Shown one piece after another: positions 27,369 to 36,172 of a DNA stretch of 64,000 nt. A program made the position numbers and the translations under genes. How positions within the stretch are numbered: the stretch's first letter is position 1; every line of letters begins with the position of its first letter. Source of the stretch: Sphingobium sp. YR768 (GTDB lineage: Bacteria; Pseudomonadota; Alphaproteobacteria; Sphingomonadales; Sphingomonadaceae); NCBI RefSeq assembly GCF_900111125.1, contig NZ_FOGE01000002.1:372001-436000 (forward strand), read 5' to 3'. The notes beneath the pieces are model-generated. The model was given only the letters and a program-made list of their open reading frames with translations. It did not search any database and had not been told where the DNA came from.

Positions 27369-28757
27369 TCAGCGTGCGCCGTCGGGCCAGAGCACCACCC
27401 GCAGGGTCTGGATCAGGATCAGCAGGTCCAGGAAGGGCGTGTAATTCTTCGCGTAATAAAGGTCATATTCCAGCTTGTGCCGGGCATCCTCGATCGACGC
27501 GCCATAGGGATAGTTGATCTGCGCCCAGCCGGTGATGCCGGGCTTCACCATATGGCGTTCCGCATAATAGCGCAGTTGCTGTTCCAGATCCTCGACGAAC
27601 TGACGGCGTTCGGGGCGTGGACCAACGAAGCTCATCTCCCCCTTCAGCACCGTCCAGGTCTGGGGCAGTTCATCGATGCGCAGTTTGCGCAGCCAGTAGC
27701 CAAGGCGGGTGATGCGCGGATCGTCTTTTTCGGCCCATTGCGCCTTGCCGTTGACTTCCGCGTCCAGCCGCATGGTGCGCAGCTTCACGATCCAGAATTC
27801 CTGACCGAACAGGCCGACGCGCTGCTGGCGGTAGAAAGCCGGCCCCTTGCTGTCCATCTTCACCAGGATCGCGGCAAGCAGGATGATCGGGCCAGTCAGC
27901 GCCAGCAGGATCGAACTGGCGACGATATCGAAGACGCGCTTGGCGATGCTGGACAGGCGGCGGCCGGCGGAAAAACCGTCGGAAAAGATCAGCCAGCTGG
28001 GATTGACGCTGGCGAGGTCGACGCGGCCGGTTTCGCGCTCCAGAAAACTGGACAGGTCATTCACATGGACGCCCGTCGTCTTGATGCGCAGCAGGTCCGA
28101 CATGGGGATGGCGTTGCGCCGTTCCTCCAGCGCCAGCACGACTTCACTGGCGTTCAGCCGCACCACGAAATCGGACAGGTTGAAGACGGCGTCGCGGTTG
28201 ATCGCCTCCGGGATCACCTGCGGCCCGTCATTCATGGCGATGAAGCCGACGACCAGAAAGCCCGCGCCGCGCTTCTGCTCCAGTTCCTTGATCCGGGCGG
28301 CGCGATTGCCCGCGCCCAGCACCACCAATCGTCGCTTGAAGGCTTCCCCGCCGATCATCGATCCCAGCAGCAGGCGCACCAGCACCAGCACGCCCATGGC
28401 AAGGCCCATGGCGTAGAGCGAATTGGATCGCCACAGGGTCATACCGGGCAACAGGAAATAGAGGACGGACAGGAAGATGACGCCCAGCGACACGGCGACG
28501 AGCAGGCGGGCGAAGGCGAAACGAATCGATTGCAGCGCTTCGGTGCCATAGACGCCGACCGCGATCATGGCGGTCTGAATCGACACGGCGAAGCTGATCA
28601 ACGGGCCGATGCGGGTGGAAATATGATCGACATCCATACCGATCTGATGCGCGCGCAAGACCCAGCCGACTTCCGCCGCAGCGAGCAGCAGCGCGAAATC
28701 GAGCAGGCCCAGCAACAGCACCGCATGCGGCACATAATGTTTGAACAGCCTGATCAT
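27369..28757 (-). CDS. XrtA/PEP-CTERM-associated sugar transferase (TIGR03013 type)
   Basis: The 462-residue membrane protein has four or five N-terminal helices, a CoA-binding-like domain (LVVLGAGNRAARIKELE), and a C-terminal bacterial sugar transferase domain: KRVFDIVASSILLALTGP, KLRTMRLDAE, LRKLRIDELPQ and FVGPRPERRQF. It transfers the first sugar phosphate to undecaprenyl phosphate in exopolysaccharide synthesis. The ATG at 28757 (MIRLFKHYVP) is the family start; the frame upstream is not protein-like. It is the first gene of the cassette. Confidence 0.92.
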   Translation of the reverse strand: MIRLFKHYVPHAVLLLGLLDFALLLAAAEVGWVLRAHQIGMDVDHISTRIGPLISFAVSIQTAMIAVGVYGTEALQSIRFAFARLLVAVSLGVIFLSVLYFLLPGMTLWRSNSLYAMGLAMGVLVLVRLLLGSMIGGEAFKRRLVVLGAGNRAARIKELEQKRGAGFLVVGFIAMNDGPQVIPEAINRDAVFNLSDFVVRLNASEVVLALEERRNAIPMSDLLRIKTTGVHVNDLSSFLERETGRVDLASVNPSWLIFSDGFSAGRRLSSIAKRVFDIVASSILLALTGPIILLAAILVKMDSKGPAFYRQQRVGLFGQEFWIVKLRTMRLDAEVNGKAQWAEKDDPRITRLGYWLRKLRIDELPQTWTVLKGEMSFVGPRPERRQFVEDLEQQLRYYAERHMVKPGITGWAQINYPYGASIEDARHKLEYDLYYAKNYTPFLDLLILIQTLRVVLWPDGAR

Positions 28758-29306
28758 CGTCGCACTTATCCCGCTGGCCGCCGGACTGGCGCGCCTTCTG
28801 GCGCCGAATCCCCTTACAATCGCTGTAAGATAATCCGACAGTGGGCGCACCCTGCCGGAAAATGGCAAATAAATGCTGAATGACGATCGCGTCCAGCGCG
28901 ACGAGACGAAATGCTAAAGACGACGCCCCCCTCTTTGTGCGCAGCGCTTGTTAGAGACCGTTAGAAAAATGCGCGAAAGAGCGCATTTTTGTAGCCGCAC
29001 CGGCCTTCAAACGAGGCACGTGACTCGTTTGAACCCCACCCGACCGCCCACATATGGTACCCTGTTGGGCAGTCGGGTGAGGGCCGGTGCGGATGCGCCA
29101 AAGGCGCATTCCCAAACAGACTCTTAGAACGAGATGGCACTGGGGCAATCCAACACCCCCCGTTCGTTTCGAGCCCTTCGACTGCCCGCAGGTCGGGCGC
29201 TCAGGATAAACTTCAGACATAGGCTGAAGTCGAGAAACGATCGCGCTGCCCTACCCGCTTCTCGACTTCGCTCGAAGCGAGCGGATCAAGGTAAAGTCAT
29301 CAGATT
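28758..29306. other. Gene-free region rich in palindromes
   Basis: No convincing gene lies here. It holds the promoter region of the sugar transferase gene, a large cloverleaf palindrome (28944-29127), and a looser set of inverted repeats (29160-29285) with CGTTCGTTTCGAG and CTCGACTTCGCTCGAAG segments. I looked for a sigma-54 promoter on the minus strand and found no good match. Confidence 0.7.
28944..29127 (+). repeat. Cloverleaf palindromic element, long form
   Basis: The element is built of nested inverted repeats: AATGCGCGAAAGAGCGCATT, then CGCACCGGCC paired with GGCCGGTGCG enclosing AAACGAG/CTCGTTT and CACCCGACCGCCCA/TGGGCAGTCGGGTG, then ATGCGCCAAAGGCGCAT and CCCAAACAGACTCT. A short form with matching ends lies at 33526 in the opposite orientation. 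Confidence 0.8.
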
Positions 29307-29570
29307 CTAATTGTCGTTACGCAGATTATCGGCCGCATTTTTTGCGGCGTCGCCGATGACGCGCGCGGCATTGTCGACCGATCCCGCCGCGCCGGTTATG
29401 GCGTCGGCCTGACGGTCGTCGCGTCGATCATTGGTCAGGTAGAAAAAGCCGATCGCCAGAATGAGCGCCAGTGCGACGACGACGAAAATCACGCCGCTGC
29501 CGCGCGACGGCTCCGGCGCAGGGCTTTGCGATGCGGGATCACCCTCCCGCAGGACGGGCTTGTCACCCAT
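29307..29570 (-). CDS. Small single-pass membrane protein, probable EcfG regulon member
   Basis: The 87-residue protein has a proline-rich cytoplasmic start, one transmembrane segment (GVIFVVVALALILAIGFFYL), and an Ala/Asp/Asn-rich tail with a NAARVIGDAAKNAADNL amphipathic stretch. I recognise no family. It follows ecfG by 50 bp but has its own exact EcfG promoter match 23 bp before the ATG. Confidence 0.78.
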   Translation of the reverse strand: MGDKPVLREGDPASQSPAPEPSRGSGVIFVVVALALILAIGFFYLTNDRRDDRQADAITGAAGSVDNAARVIGDAAKNAADNLRNDN

Positions 29571-29592
29571 AGACGCCTCCTTGCATTCCCAT

Positions 29593-29618
29593 AACGGTCA
29601 GGACGGCGCGAACGTTCC
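29593..29618 (-). promoter_or_regulatory. EcfG-dependent promoter (exact consensus) for the 87-residue protein gene
   Basis: On the minus strand GGAAC (29618-29614), 17 bases, then CGTT (29596-29593): an exact match to the EcfG consensus. The -10 element lies 23 bp upstream of the ATG at 29570. Confidence 0.8.
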
Positions 29619-29620
29619 GT

Positions 29621-30325
29621 TCAGTCTTCGTCGTGATTATGGCCAAGGCCCCGGCTCAACCGGTCGACGTCATCCATGATTTCGTCGAGCACGGCCGTTT
29701 CCGTCGTTTCCTGAGTCCGGCGGGATGGCAGATCGCCACTTTCCAAAATCTGCTCCAGCGCGGCGCGACCACGGGCCACACGGCTCTTGATGGTGCCGAC
29801 GGCAACGCCGCAAATTTCGGCTGCCTCTTCATAGGCGAAACCACCTGCCCCGACCAGAATCAGCGCTTCGCGCTGAGGCTGAGGCAATTGCAGCAAGGCG
29901 CGCTGCATGTCGGACAGTTCGACATGCTTGTCCTGACTGGCCGGTGCGGCAAGGATGCGATCCGCCGTCAGATCATCCCATTCGCCACGAAAGCGCGAAC
30001 GGCGCATCTGCGAGAGATAATGGTTGCGCAAAATGATGAAGGTCCAGGCCCGCATGTTGGTGCCGGCCTGGAAGCGCGTACGCGCCGCCCATGCCTTCAG
30101 CAGAGTTTCCTGCACAAGATCGTCCGCCAGATCGCGATTGCCCGAAAGCGAGCGACCAAAAGCGCGCAGATGCGGAATGACCGAAGCCAGTTCCCGCTTG
30201 AAGTCCGAATCAGACAGCGCTGCGCGTTCTTCCACAGCGCCGACATCGCCAACGTCTTCATCCATGGGGTTCATCCCTGTGTCGGCAACCGCCTTCGCCG
30301 CATGAATCGACGTCGTCAAAGCCAT
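29621..30325 (-). CDS. ecfG: General stress response sigma factor EcfG
   Basis: A 234-residue ECF sigma factor. Region 2 reads LSGNRDLADDLVQETLLKAWAAR and TNMRAWTFIILRNHYLSQMRR; region 4 reads LPQPQREALILVGAGGFAYEEAAEICGVAVGTIKSRVARGRAAL. With phyR and nepR close by, it is the sigma-EcfG of the general stress response, held by NepR until PhyR is phosphorylated. The start is uncertain: ATG at 30325, 30274 or 30265 are in frame, and none has a strong ribosome site. It probably shares a transcript with the 43-residue gene upstream. Confidence 0.95.
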   Translation of the reverse strand: MALTTSIHAAKAVADTGMNPMDEDVGDVGAVEERAALSDSDFKRELASVIPHLRAFGRSLSGNRDLADDLVQETLLKAWAARTRFQAGTNMRAWTFIILRNHYLSQMRRSRFRGEWDDLTADRILAAPASQDKHVELSDMQRALLQLPQPQREALILVGAGGFAYEEAAEICGVAVGTIKSRVARGRAALEQILESGDLPSRRTQETTETAVLDEIMDDVDRLSRGLGHNHDED

Positions 30326-30381
30326 AAGTGCGCCCGTACCTTAAATCGTTTATCGCCAAAGCCAATTCCCGCGTCCATCGA

Positions 30382-30513
30382 CTAGCGCCAAAGCACCAGC
30401 AACATGGCGATGACTGCCAACGTCAGGGAGATGGCAAGCATATAGCGCATCACATGCGGCGTCGCGCCAGCACGTGCATCTTGCGTAGCAATATGCTTTT
30501 CCTGCTCGACCAT
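30382..30513 (-). CDS. 43-residue membrane protein between phyR and ecfG
   Basis: The frame starts MVEQEKHIATQDARAG, has one transmembrane helix (MRYMLAISLTLAVIAMLLVL) and ends in WR. GGGAGAAGG lies just before the ATG, an excellent ribosome site, and an exact EcfG promoter lies 30 bp upstream. Its stop is 56 bp before the ecfG start, so it probably heads the ecfG transcript. I know no family for it. It is short enough to be missed by automatic annotation. Confidence 0.78.
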   Translation of the reverse strand: MVEQEKHIATQDARAGATPHVMRYMLAISLTLAVIAMLLVLWR

Positions 30514-30542
30514 GGTCCTTCTCCCGATCGTTACGCATCATT

Positions 30543-30567
30543 AACGCAGCGTTCCGATCGGGGTTCC
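30543..30567 (-). promoter_or_regulatory. EcfG-dependent promoter (exact consensus) upstream of the 43-residue gene and ecfG
   Basis: On the minus strand GGAAC (30567-30563), 16 bases, then CGTT (30546-30543). It ends 30 bp before the ATG at 30513 and 24 bp after the phyR stop. It would make ecfG expression autoregulated. Confidence 0.85.
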
Positions 30568-30590
30568 CGATTTTATCGAAAGGCCGCCAA

Positions 30591-31382
30591 TCAGGCGGGG
30601 GCCGTCGCTTCGTCGAAGAAGAGCGCCTGCGAAATCGCGGCCTTTACCGTCGATCGCTGGAACGGCTTGGTGATCAGGAAGGTCGGCTCGGGCCGCTCGC
30701 CGGTCAGCAACCGCTCCGGGAAGGCGGTGATGAAAATCACCGGCACCGAGAATTCGGCCAAAATATCCTTCACCGCGTCGATGCCGCTGCTGTCGTCGGC
30801 CAACTGGATATCGGCCAGCACCAGGCCGGGGCGATCCGCCAGCGCTTCGCGCACCGCATCCTCGCGCGTCACGGCAATCGCAGTGACGTCATGACCCAGA
30901 TCACGGACGATGGTTTCGATATCCATCGCGATGATCGGTTCATCCTCGATGATCAGCACCTTGGCGCGGGTCTGCGCCTCGATCTCGGTCAGCGCTTCCT
31001 CCACCAGCGCCTCGACCTCATCGCTGTCCATCGCGATCAGATAGGAGACATCGTCGATGGTGAAGCCTTCCAGCGCCGTCAGCAACAGAGCCTGACGCGG
31101 CAAAGGAGTGAGGCGTGCAAGGCGCGCCTGTGCAATCGCTTCACGATTGCTGCCCGCCGTGGCCGGCAAATCCTCCAGATGGGCGGAGGACCAGATGGCC
31201 TGGAAAGTCTTGTAGAGGCCAAGGCGCGGATCGACGTCGCTGGGAAATTCTTCCGGCGCGGCCACGATCGCTTCCAGGGCGGCACGTACATAGGCGTCGC
31301 CATGCGCCTGGCTGCCCGTGAGGGCGCGGGCATAGCGCCGCAAAAACGGAAGATGGGGGTGCAGTTGCTGTCCAAGCGACAT
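30591..31382 (-). CDS. phyR: General stress response regulator PhyR
   Basis: The 263-residue protein has the PhyR architecture: an N-terminal sigma-like domain (residues 1-130; LPFLRRYARALTGSQAHGDA, LPRQALLLTALEGFTIDDVSYLI) fused to a receiver domain (RAKVLIIEDEPIIAMDIE; phospho-acceptor Asp about 191 in VLADIQL; Lys in LITKPF). When phosphorylated, its sigma-like domain binds NepR and frees EcfG. The ATG at 31382 (MSLGQQLHPHL) is the family start; the long upstream frame is spurious. It is divergent from nepR. Confidence 0.96.
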   Translation of the reverse strand: MSLGQQLHPHLPFLRRYARALTGSQAHGDAYVRAALEAIVAAPEEFPSDVDPRLGLYKTFQAIWSSAHLEDLPATAGSNREAIAQARLARLTPLPRQALLLTALEGFTIDDVSYLIAMDSDEVEALVEEALTEIEAQTRAKVLIIEDEPIIAMDIETIVRDLGHDVTAIAVTREDAVREALADRPGLVLADIQLADDSSGIDAVKDILAEFSVPVIFITAFPERLLTGERPEPTFLITKPFQRSTVKAAISQALFFDEATAPA

Positions 31383-31690
31383 CGTCAAATCGTCTCCCTG
31401 CCCAAATCGGGCATATTGTCCCGAAGCATCGGCGTAGCAGGAAGGATGGAATGTCCATGCCGCATTGGCAAGCCCCCGTCCCCCCTTCGCCGACCGTGAA
31501 ACGGGCAGCGTAAAAAATGCTTCGGATTGCGGAACCATCGACCGCTCGATTTGTTTCGCACCCATATGGTTTTTTTGGCGATATCGCGATTTTCCTGTGA
31601 AGGTCGCCCGCCAACGAATTGACGACTTGAAAGAATCCCGCGAAACGGGATGTCTGACATGGTAAATGTGGCTGCTTAGAGGGGCTGATT
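31383..31690. other. phyR-nepR divergent intergenic region
   Basis: This 308-bp region contains no gene. It holds a candidate EcfG promoter toward nepR (31531-31555), and an AT-rich segment. I see no matching GGAAC element toward phyR. Confidence 0.7.
31531..31555 (+). promoter_or_regulatory. Candidate EcfG promoter upstream of nepR
   Basis: GGAAC (31531-31535), 16 bases, then TGTT (31552-31555), one mismatch from CGTT. It would give nepR a 5' leader of about 125 bases. Confidence 0.5.
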
Positions 31691-31921
31691 TTGGTTTCTT
31701 CAACGACGGATCGAGACGTGGCCGATGACAGCAACAATGCCGGCATTGGTACGCCCGAGGATCAAGTGAAGGACGCGCCTGCCTCCCGCAAGCGCCGCAC
31801 GACGCCTGCTGCGGCCAAGGAAGACGCGCATGTATCTCAAGTATTGCGGACCGTATATGAGCGCGCGGTGAACGAAGATATTCCGTCGGAAATGCTGGAT
31901 CTTCTGAACAAGTTGGACTGA
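31691..31921 (+). CDS. nepR: Anti-sigma factor NepR
   Basis: The 76-residue protein ends in HVSQVLRTVYERAVNEDIPSEMLDLLNKLD, the NepR core of two helices that clamp EcfG and are captured by phosphorylated PhyR. The N-terminal 45 residues are disordered and rich in charged residues and Ala. The likely start is TTG at 31691 because GAGGGG precedes it by six bases; a GTG at 31718 has no such site, and no ATG precedes the core in frame. It is followed by the phyP gene after seven bases. Confidence 0.92.
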   Translation: MVSSTTDRDVADDSNNAGIGTPEDQVKDAPASRKRRTTPAAAKEDAHVSQVLRTVYERAVNEDIPSEMLDLLNKLD

Positions 31922-31928
31922 GATTATC

Positions 31929-33518
31929 ATGATGAAGGGCAGCCTTCCTCCGGCAGCCCGCTCCCTGATCGAGCCTCTGCTGCTGTATTTCCGGTCCACC
32001 GGCGTCAAGATGTTCCTCATCCTGACGTTGGCGCTTCTGCCGCTTGGTGTTATCGCCCTCGTCACTTCGCTTCAGGCGATCCGTACTGCCGATCTCGAAA
32101 AGGAGGCGTTGCTGCGTGTCGCGGTGACGCAGAGCGCCCGCAAACTGACGGCCGATCTTCAGGCGGACCGCACGGCGCTGGAACTCACCGTCAACGCCAT
32201 CGCCAATCATGCAGCCGATCCCGGCATGTGCGGGCGGCTGGCCTTCTTCCTGTCTTCTCATGACACAGATGGCGCCCGCTTCTATATTTATGACAGGGCG
32301 GGCAGGCGGCTGTGCAAGTCCGACGATGACGAGCCGGCCGGGATAGCGCCCGGCGCCCGCTTCGATCGACCGATCGCCCAATTGCTGCCGACCTCGCAAT
32401 ATGTGGTCAGCCGGGTGCGCAGCCATGACGGTCAGGTGGCCGGGCTCGCTTATTATTCCCGCATGCATCTGGAAAGCATCGCCGATCCCGCCACCGCGCT
32501 TCAGAACCGGCAACTCACGCTGCGTCAGGGTGACGTCAAACTGATCGTCAGCCGATCAGGCAGTGCGGCGATGGGGCATATGGCCAGTCTTTCCGCCCGG
32601 CTCGATCCGCCTGACATCATCCTGACCATGTCGGTGCGTGATCCCCCCGCCACGGTGGCGCGGCTATTGTCGCTGTCCCTGCCGCTGGTCATGTGGTTCG
32701 CCGCGGCGGCGATTGGCTGGTTCGTGGTCAATCGCCTGCTCATTCGCCCGCTGGTGTTGCTGCGCCGGGTGGTCGCCGCCTATCAGCCGGGCGAAGTGCT
32801 GGAGCCTATGCAGAGGGTGCGCACCCCCGCGCAGGAGATCGTTGCACTGGGCGAAACCTTCCGCGAGATCAGCGAAGATGTCGCCACGCATGAGGCGGAG
32901 ATGGCCGAAGGACTCGACACGCAGCGCAAATTGACGCGCGAGGTGCATCACCGGGTCAAGAACAACCTGCAAATCATCGCCAGCCTGATCAGCCTGCATG
33001 CGCGATCCGCCCATGAAGCGGAAGCGATCGAGGCCTATGCCTCCATCCAGCGCCGGGTCGATGCCCTGTCGGTCGTCCATCGCAATCATTTTGCGGAGCT
33101 GGAGGAAAATCGCGGCGTCGGCGTGCGGCCGCTGATCAGCGAATTGTCGGCCAGCCTGCGCGGCACCGCGCCAGCCAAGGCGCGCCGCTTCGCGATCCAG
33201 ATCGAAAGCGACAATCTGCACATCAGTCAGGATGTGGCCGTGCCGATCGCCTTCCTGATCACCGAACTGGTGGAACTGGCGATGATGATGGCGCCGCACA
33301 GTATGATGCGCATTTCCGTGCATCAGGATGAGGCCCGGCCTGATCGCGCCCTGCTGGTCATGCAGTCGCGTGGACTGATGACGTCCGAAGAGATGACCAG
33401 TCGACTGGGCGAACGCTATGGCCGGGTGCTGACCGGCCTGTCGCGCCAGTTGCGATCACCGCTGGACCATGATGGCGACGCCGGCCGATACGCCATCGCT
33501 ATCACCGTCATTCCCTGA
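31929..33518 (+). CDS. phyP: PhyP-type membrane sensor (HisKA_2) with degenerate ATPase domain
   Basis: The 529-residue protein has two transmembrane helices (FLILTLALLPLGVIALVTSL and LSLPLVMWFAAAAIGWFVV) around a periplasmic domain, a HAMP-like linker, and a HisKA_2 helix EVHHRVKNNLQIIASLISLHA. The C-terminal ATPase domain is eroded: the N-box reads ELVELAMMMAP instead of the usual ELVxNAxKHA, and no DxGxG or GLGL box is visible. This suits PhyP, described in sphingomonads as a negative regulator of PhyR, acting as a phosphatase rather than a kinase. Operonic with nepR. Confidence 0.88.
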   Translation: MMKGSLPPAARSLIEPLLLYFRSTGVKMFLILTLALLPLGVIALVTSLQAIRTADLEKEALLRVAVTQSARKLTADLQADRTALELTVNAIANHAADPGMCGRLAFFLSSHDTDGARFYIYDRAGRRLCKSDDDEPAGIAPGARFDRPIAQLLPTSQYVVSRVRSHDGQVAGLAYYSRMHLESIADPATALQNRQLTLRQGDVKLIVSRSGSAAMGHMASLSARLDPPDIILTMSVRDPPATVARLLSLSLPLVMWFAAAAIGWFVVNRLLIRPLVLLRRVVAAYQPGEVLEPMQRVRTPAQEIVALGETFREISEDVATHEAEMAEGLDTQRKLTREVHHRVKNNLQIIASLISLHARSAHEAEAIEAYASIQRRVDALSVVHRNHFAELEENRGVGVRPLISELSASLRGTAPAKARRFAIQIESDNLHISQDVAVPIAFLITELVELAMMMAPHSMMRISVHQDEARPDRALLVMQSRGLMTSEEMTSRLGERYGRVLTGLSRQLRSPLDHDGDAGRYAIAITVIP

Positions 33519-33525
33519 TCGCCGT

Positions 33526-33598
33526 CAGAGTTTGTTTGGAGAAGCGCCTCTGGTGCAGTTCTTGAAATGCGCTCTTTCACGCATTTCCAAGCAAGCGC

Positions 33599-33600
<2 letters not shown>
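33526..33600 (-). repeat. Palindromic element, short form of the 28944 repeat
   Basis: Read on the minus strand it begins GCGCTTGCTTGG, has the hairpin AAATGCGTGAAAGAGCGCAT, then AGGCGCTTCTCCAAACAAACTC. The ends and first hairpin match the long element at 28944, but the central cloverleaf is absent. It lies between phyP and the convergent tgt, and may terminate them. Confidence 0.75.
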
Positions 33601-34768
<1,168 letters not shown>

Positions 34769-34778
34769 TTAGCAGGGG

Positions 34779-34958
34779 TCAGCGAGCCTTGCGAAGCCCC
34801 TCCAGCAATAGCATCGCGTCGATATTAAACCCTTCCACCCGGCGATAGGGACCGATGAAGCGCAGGCAGTCGGCAGACAGACGCAGCGGCCATGGGTCAC
34901 CCTGCGCATCATGCAGGGCCAGGGTCACGCGATGGGAGGAGGAACGCGGATCAATCAT
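34779..34958 (-). CDS. Small hypothetical protein
   Basis: A 59-residue protein (MIDPRSSSHRVTLALHDAQG...) with a beta-strand-rich start and an FIGPYRRVEGFNIDAMLLLEG segment. It is 49 bp upstream of tgt on the same strand. AAGGG lies close before the ATG at 34958; a TTG start seven codons earlier is possible. Family unknown. Confidence 0.5.
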   Translation of the reverse strand: MIDPRSSSHRVTLALHDAQGDPWPLRLSADCLRFIGPYRRVEGFNIDAMLLLEGLRKAR

Positions 34959-35196
34959 GCCCTTGAGACTAATTCGCAAAGGTTAACAAAGGCCTGCATG
35001 GTAAATTTTACATTTGCAAAACAGAGGCGTTTGTGACTTTCCCGCCACAGAACACCCGCTTCCTTCCGTTTTTGGGCGACCTCAATGCAACAGTGATGAC
35101 CAAAAATGGTTAACGGCCTATCAATATATGGCCGGTTGATTGCATCCTGCCGACCAGCCTGATCTGTTCATGCAGAATAGGAAAACGGGGTCGCAC

Positions 35197-36150
35197 ATGA
35201 TTGATTCAGGACGTTTTAGTCCCACGGGACGAGAATATGACACGGCATCCGAAGAGCCGTTCTCATCAGCTGATGATGTGCCTTTCGACGCTACGGAAAC
35301 CCAGCCCGCCGCATTGGCCGGCCAGTCGAAAATGTTCGATCTGGGCCAGATCGACGTGCAATGGGATGCGCCACTGGAAACCCTCTGGGCATTCATGGCG
35401 CCGCAGGAACGGCCGAATTTCTCCATGGCGATGCTGCGGGACGTGCGCAGTTGGTATGTGGAGAGCAAGCGGCTGTTCGACGCTGGCCAGTTGCCGATCA
35501 AATATCTGGTCGCCGGCTCCCGCTTTCCGGGCGTTTTCAATCTCGGCGGCGATCTGGAACTGTTCGCCGGCTGTATCGAGCGCGGCGACCTGCCCGGGCT
35601 GATCGACTATGGCCATGCCTGTATCGACGTGGTCAACCGCACCTGGCGCAATGGCGACATGCCGGTCGTATCCATCGCGCTGGCACAGGGTGATGCGCTG
35701 GGCGGCGGGTTCGAAGCGCTGCTCTGCTTCGACATCGTGGTCGCCGAGCGCAGCGCGCGATTCGGCCTGCCCGAAATGCTGTTCGGCCTGTTCCCCGGCA
35801 TGGGCGCCTATTCCATTCTGGCCCGCAAGCTGGGCCGTCTGATGGCCGAGCGCATGATCCTGTCCGGCAAGGTCTACAGCGCCGAGGAAATGTATGATCT
35901 GGGCATCGTCCACCGGCTGGTGGAGGATGGCGAAGGCGAAGCGGCGGTCCGGGATTATATCAGCAGCACGCGGCCGCATCATTCGGGCCATGTCGGCGTG
36001 TTTCAGGCGGGCCGCCGGGTCGATCCTCTGGATTATGAGGAACTGAAGGACATTGTCGAAAATTGGGCGGCATCGGCCGTCAAGATCGACCTGAAGGATA
36101 TGCGGATGATGCGTCGGCTGGCATCCGCACAGACGCGCCTTACGCGCTGA
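35197..36150 (+). CDS. RpfF-like crotonase, possible DSF (cis-2-unsaturated fatty acid) synthase
   Basis: The 317-residue crotonase-fold protein has FNLGGDLELFAG (oxyanion hole region), GDALGGGFEALLCFD and GLPEMLFGLFPGMGAYSILARKLG. The two catalytic Glu of RpfF (E141 and E161 in Xanthomonas) correspond to E173 and E193 here, with the same 20-residue spacing. RpfF makes diffusible signal factors from acyl-ACP. No rpfC or rpfG is next to it, but a GGDEF-EAL gene is convergent 22 bp away. The N-terminal 40 residues are an acidic extension. Start chosen at 35197 with GGGG upstream. Confidence 0.85.
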   Translation: MIDSGRFSPTGREYDTASEEPFSSADDVPFDATETQPAALAGQSKMFDLGQIDVQWDAPLETLWAFMAPQERPNFSMAMLRDVRSWYVESKRLFDAGQLPIKYLVAGSRFPGVFNLGGDLELFAGCIERGDLPGLIDYGHACIDVVNRTWRNGDMPVVSIALAQGDALGGGFEALLCFDIVVAERSARFGLPEMLFGLFPGMGAYSILARKLGRLMAERMILSGKVYSAEEMYDLGIVHRLVEDGEGEAAVRDYISSTRPHHSGHVGVFQAGRRVDPLDYEELKDIVENWAASAVKIDLKDMRMMRRLASAQTRLTR

Positions 36151-36172
36151 TCCACCCTATTGCAGCGGCGCT

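Noticed and set aside
28758..28943. A sigma-54 promoter expected upstream of the PEP-CTERM sugar transferase gene
   Set aside because: I searched for TGGCAC-N5-TTGC on the minus strand and saw no match close enough to report.
28951..29220. An 89-residue open frame in the gap upstream of the sugar transferase gene
   Set aside because: It translates the cloverleaf palindrome and has no ribosome site or protein-like composition.
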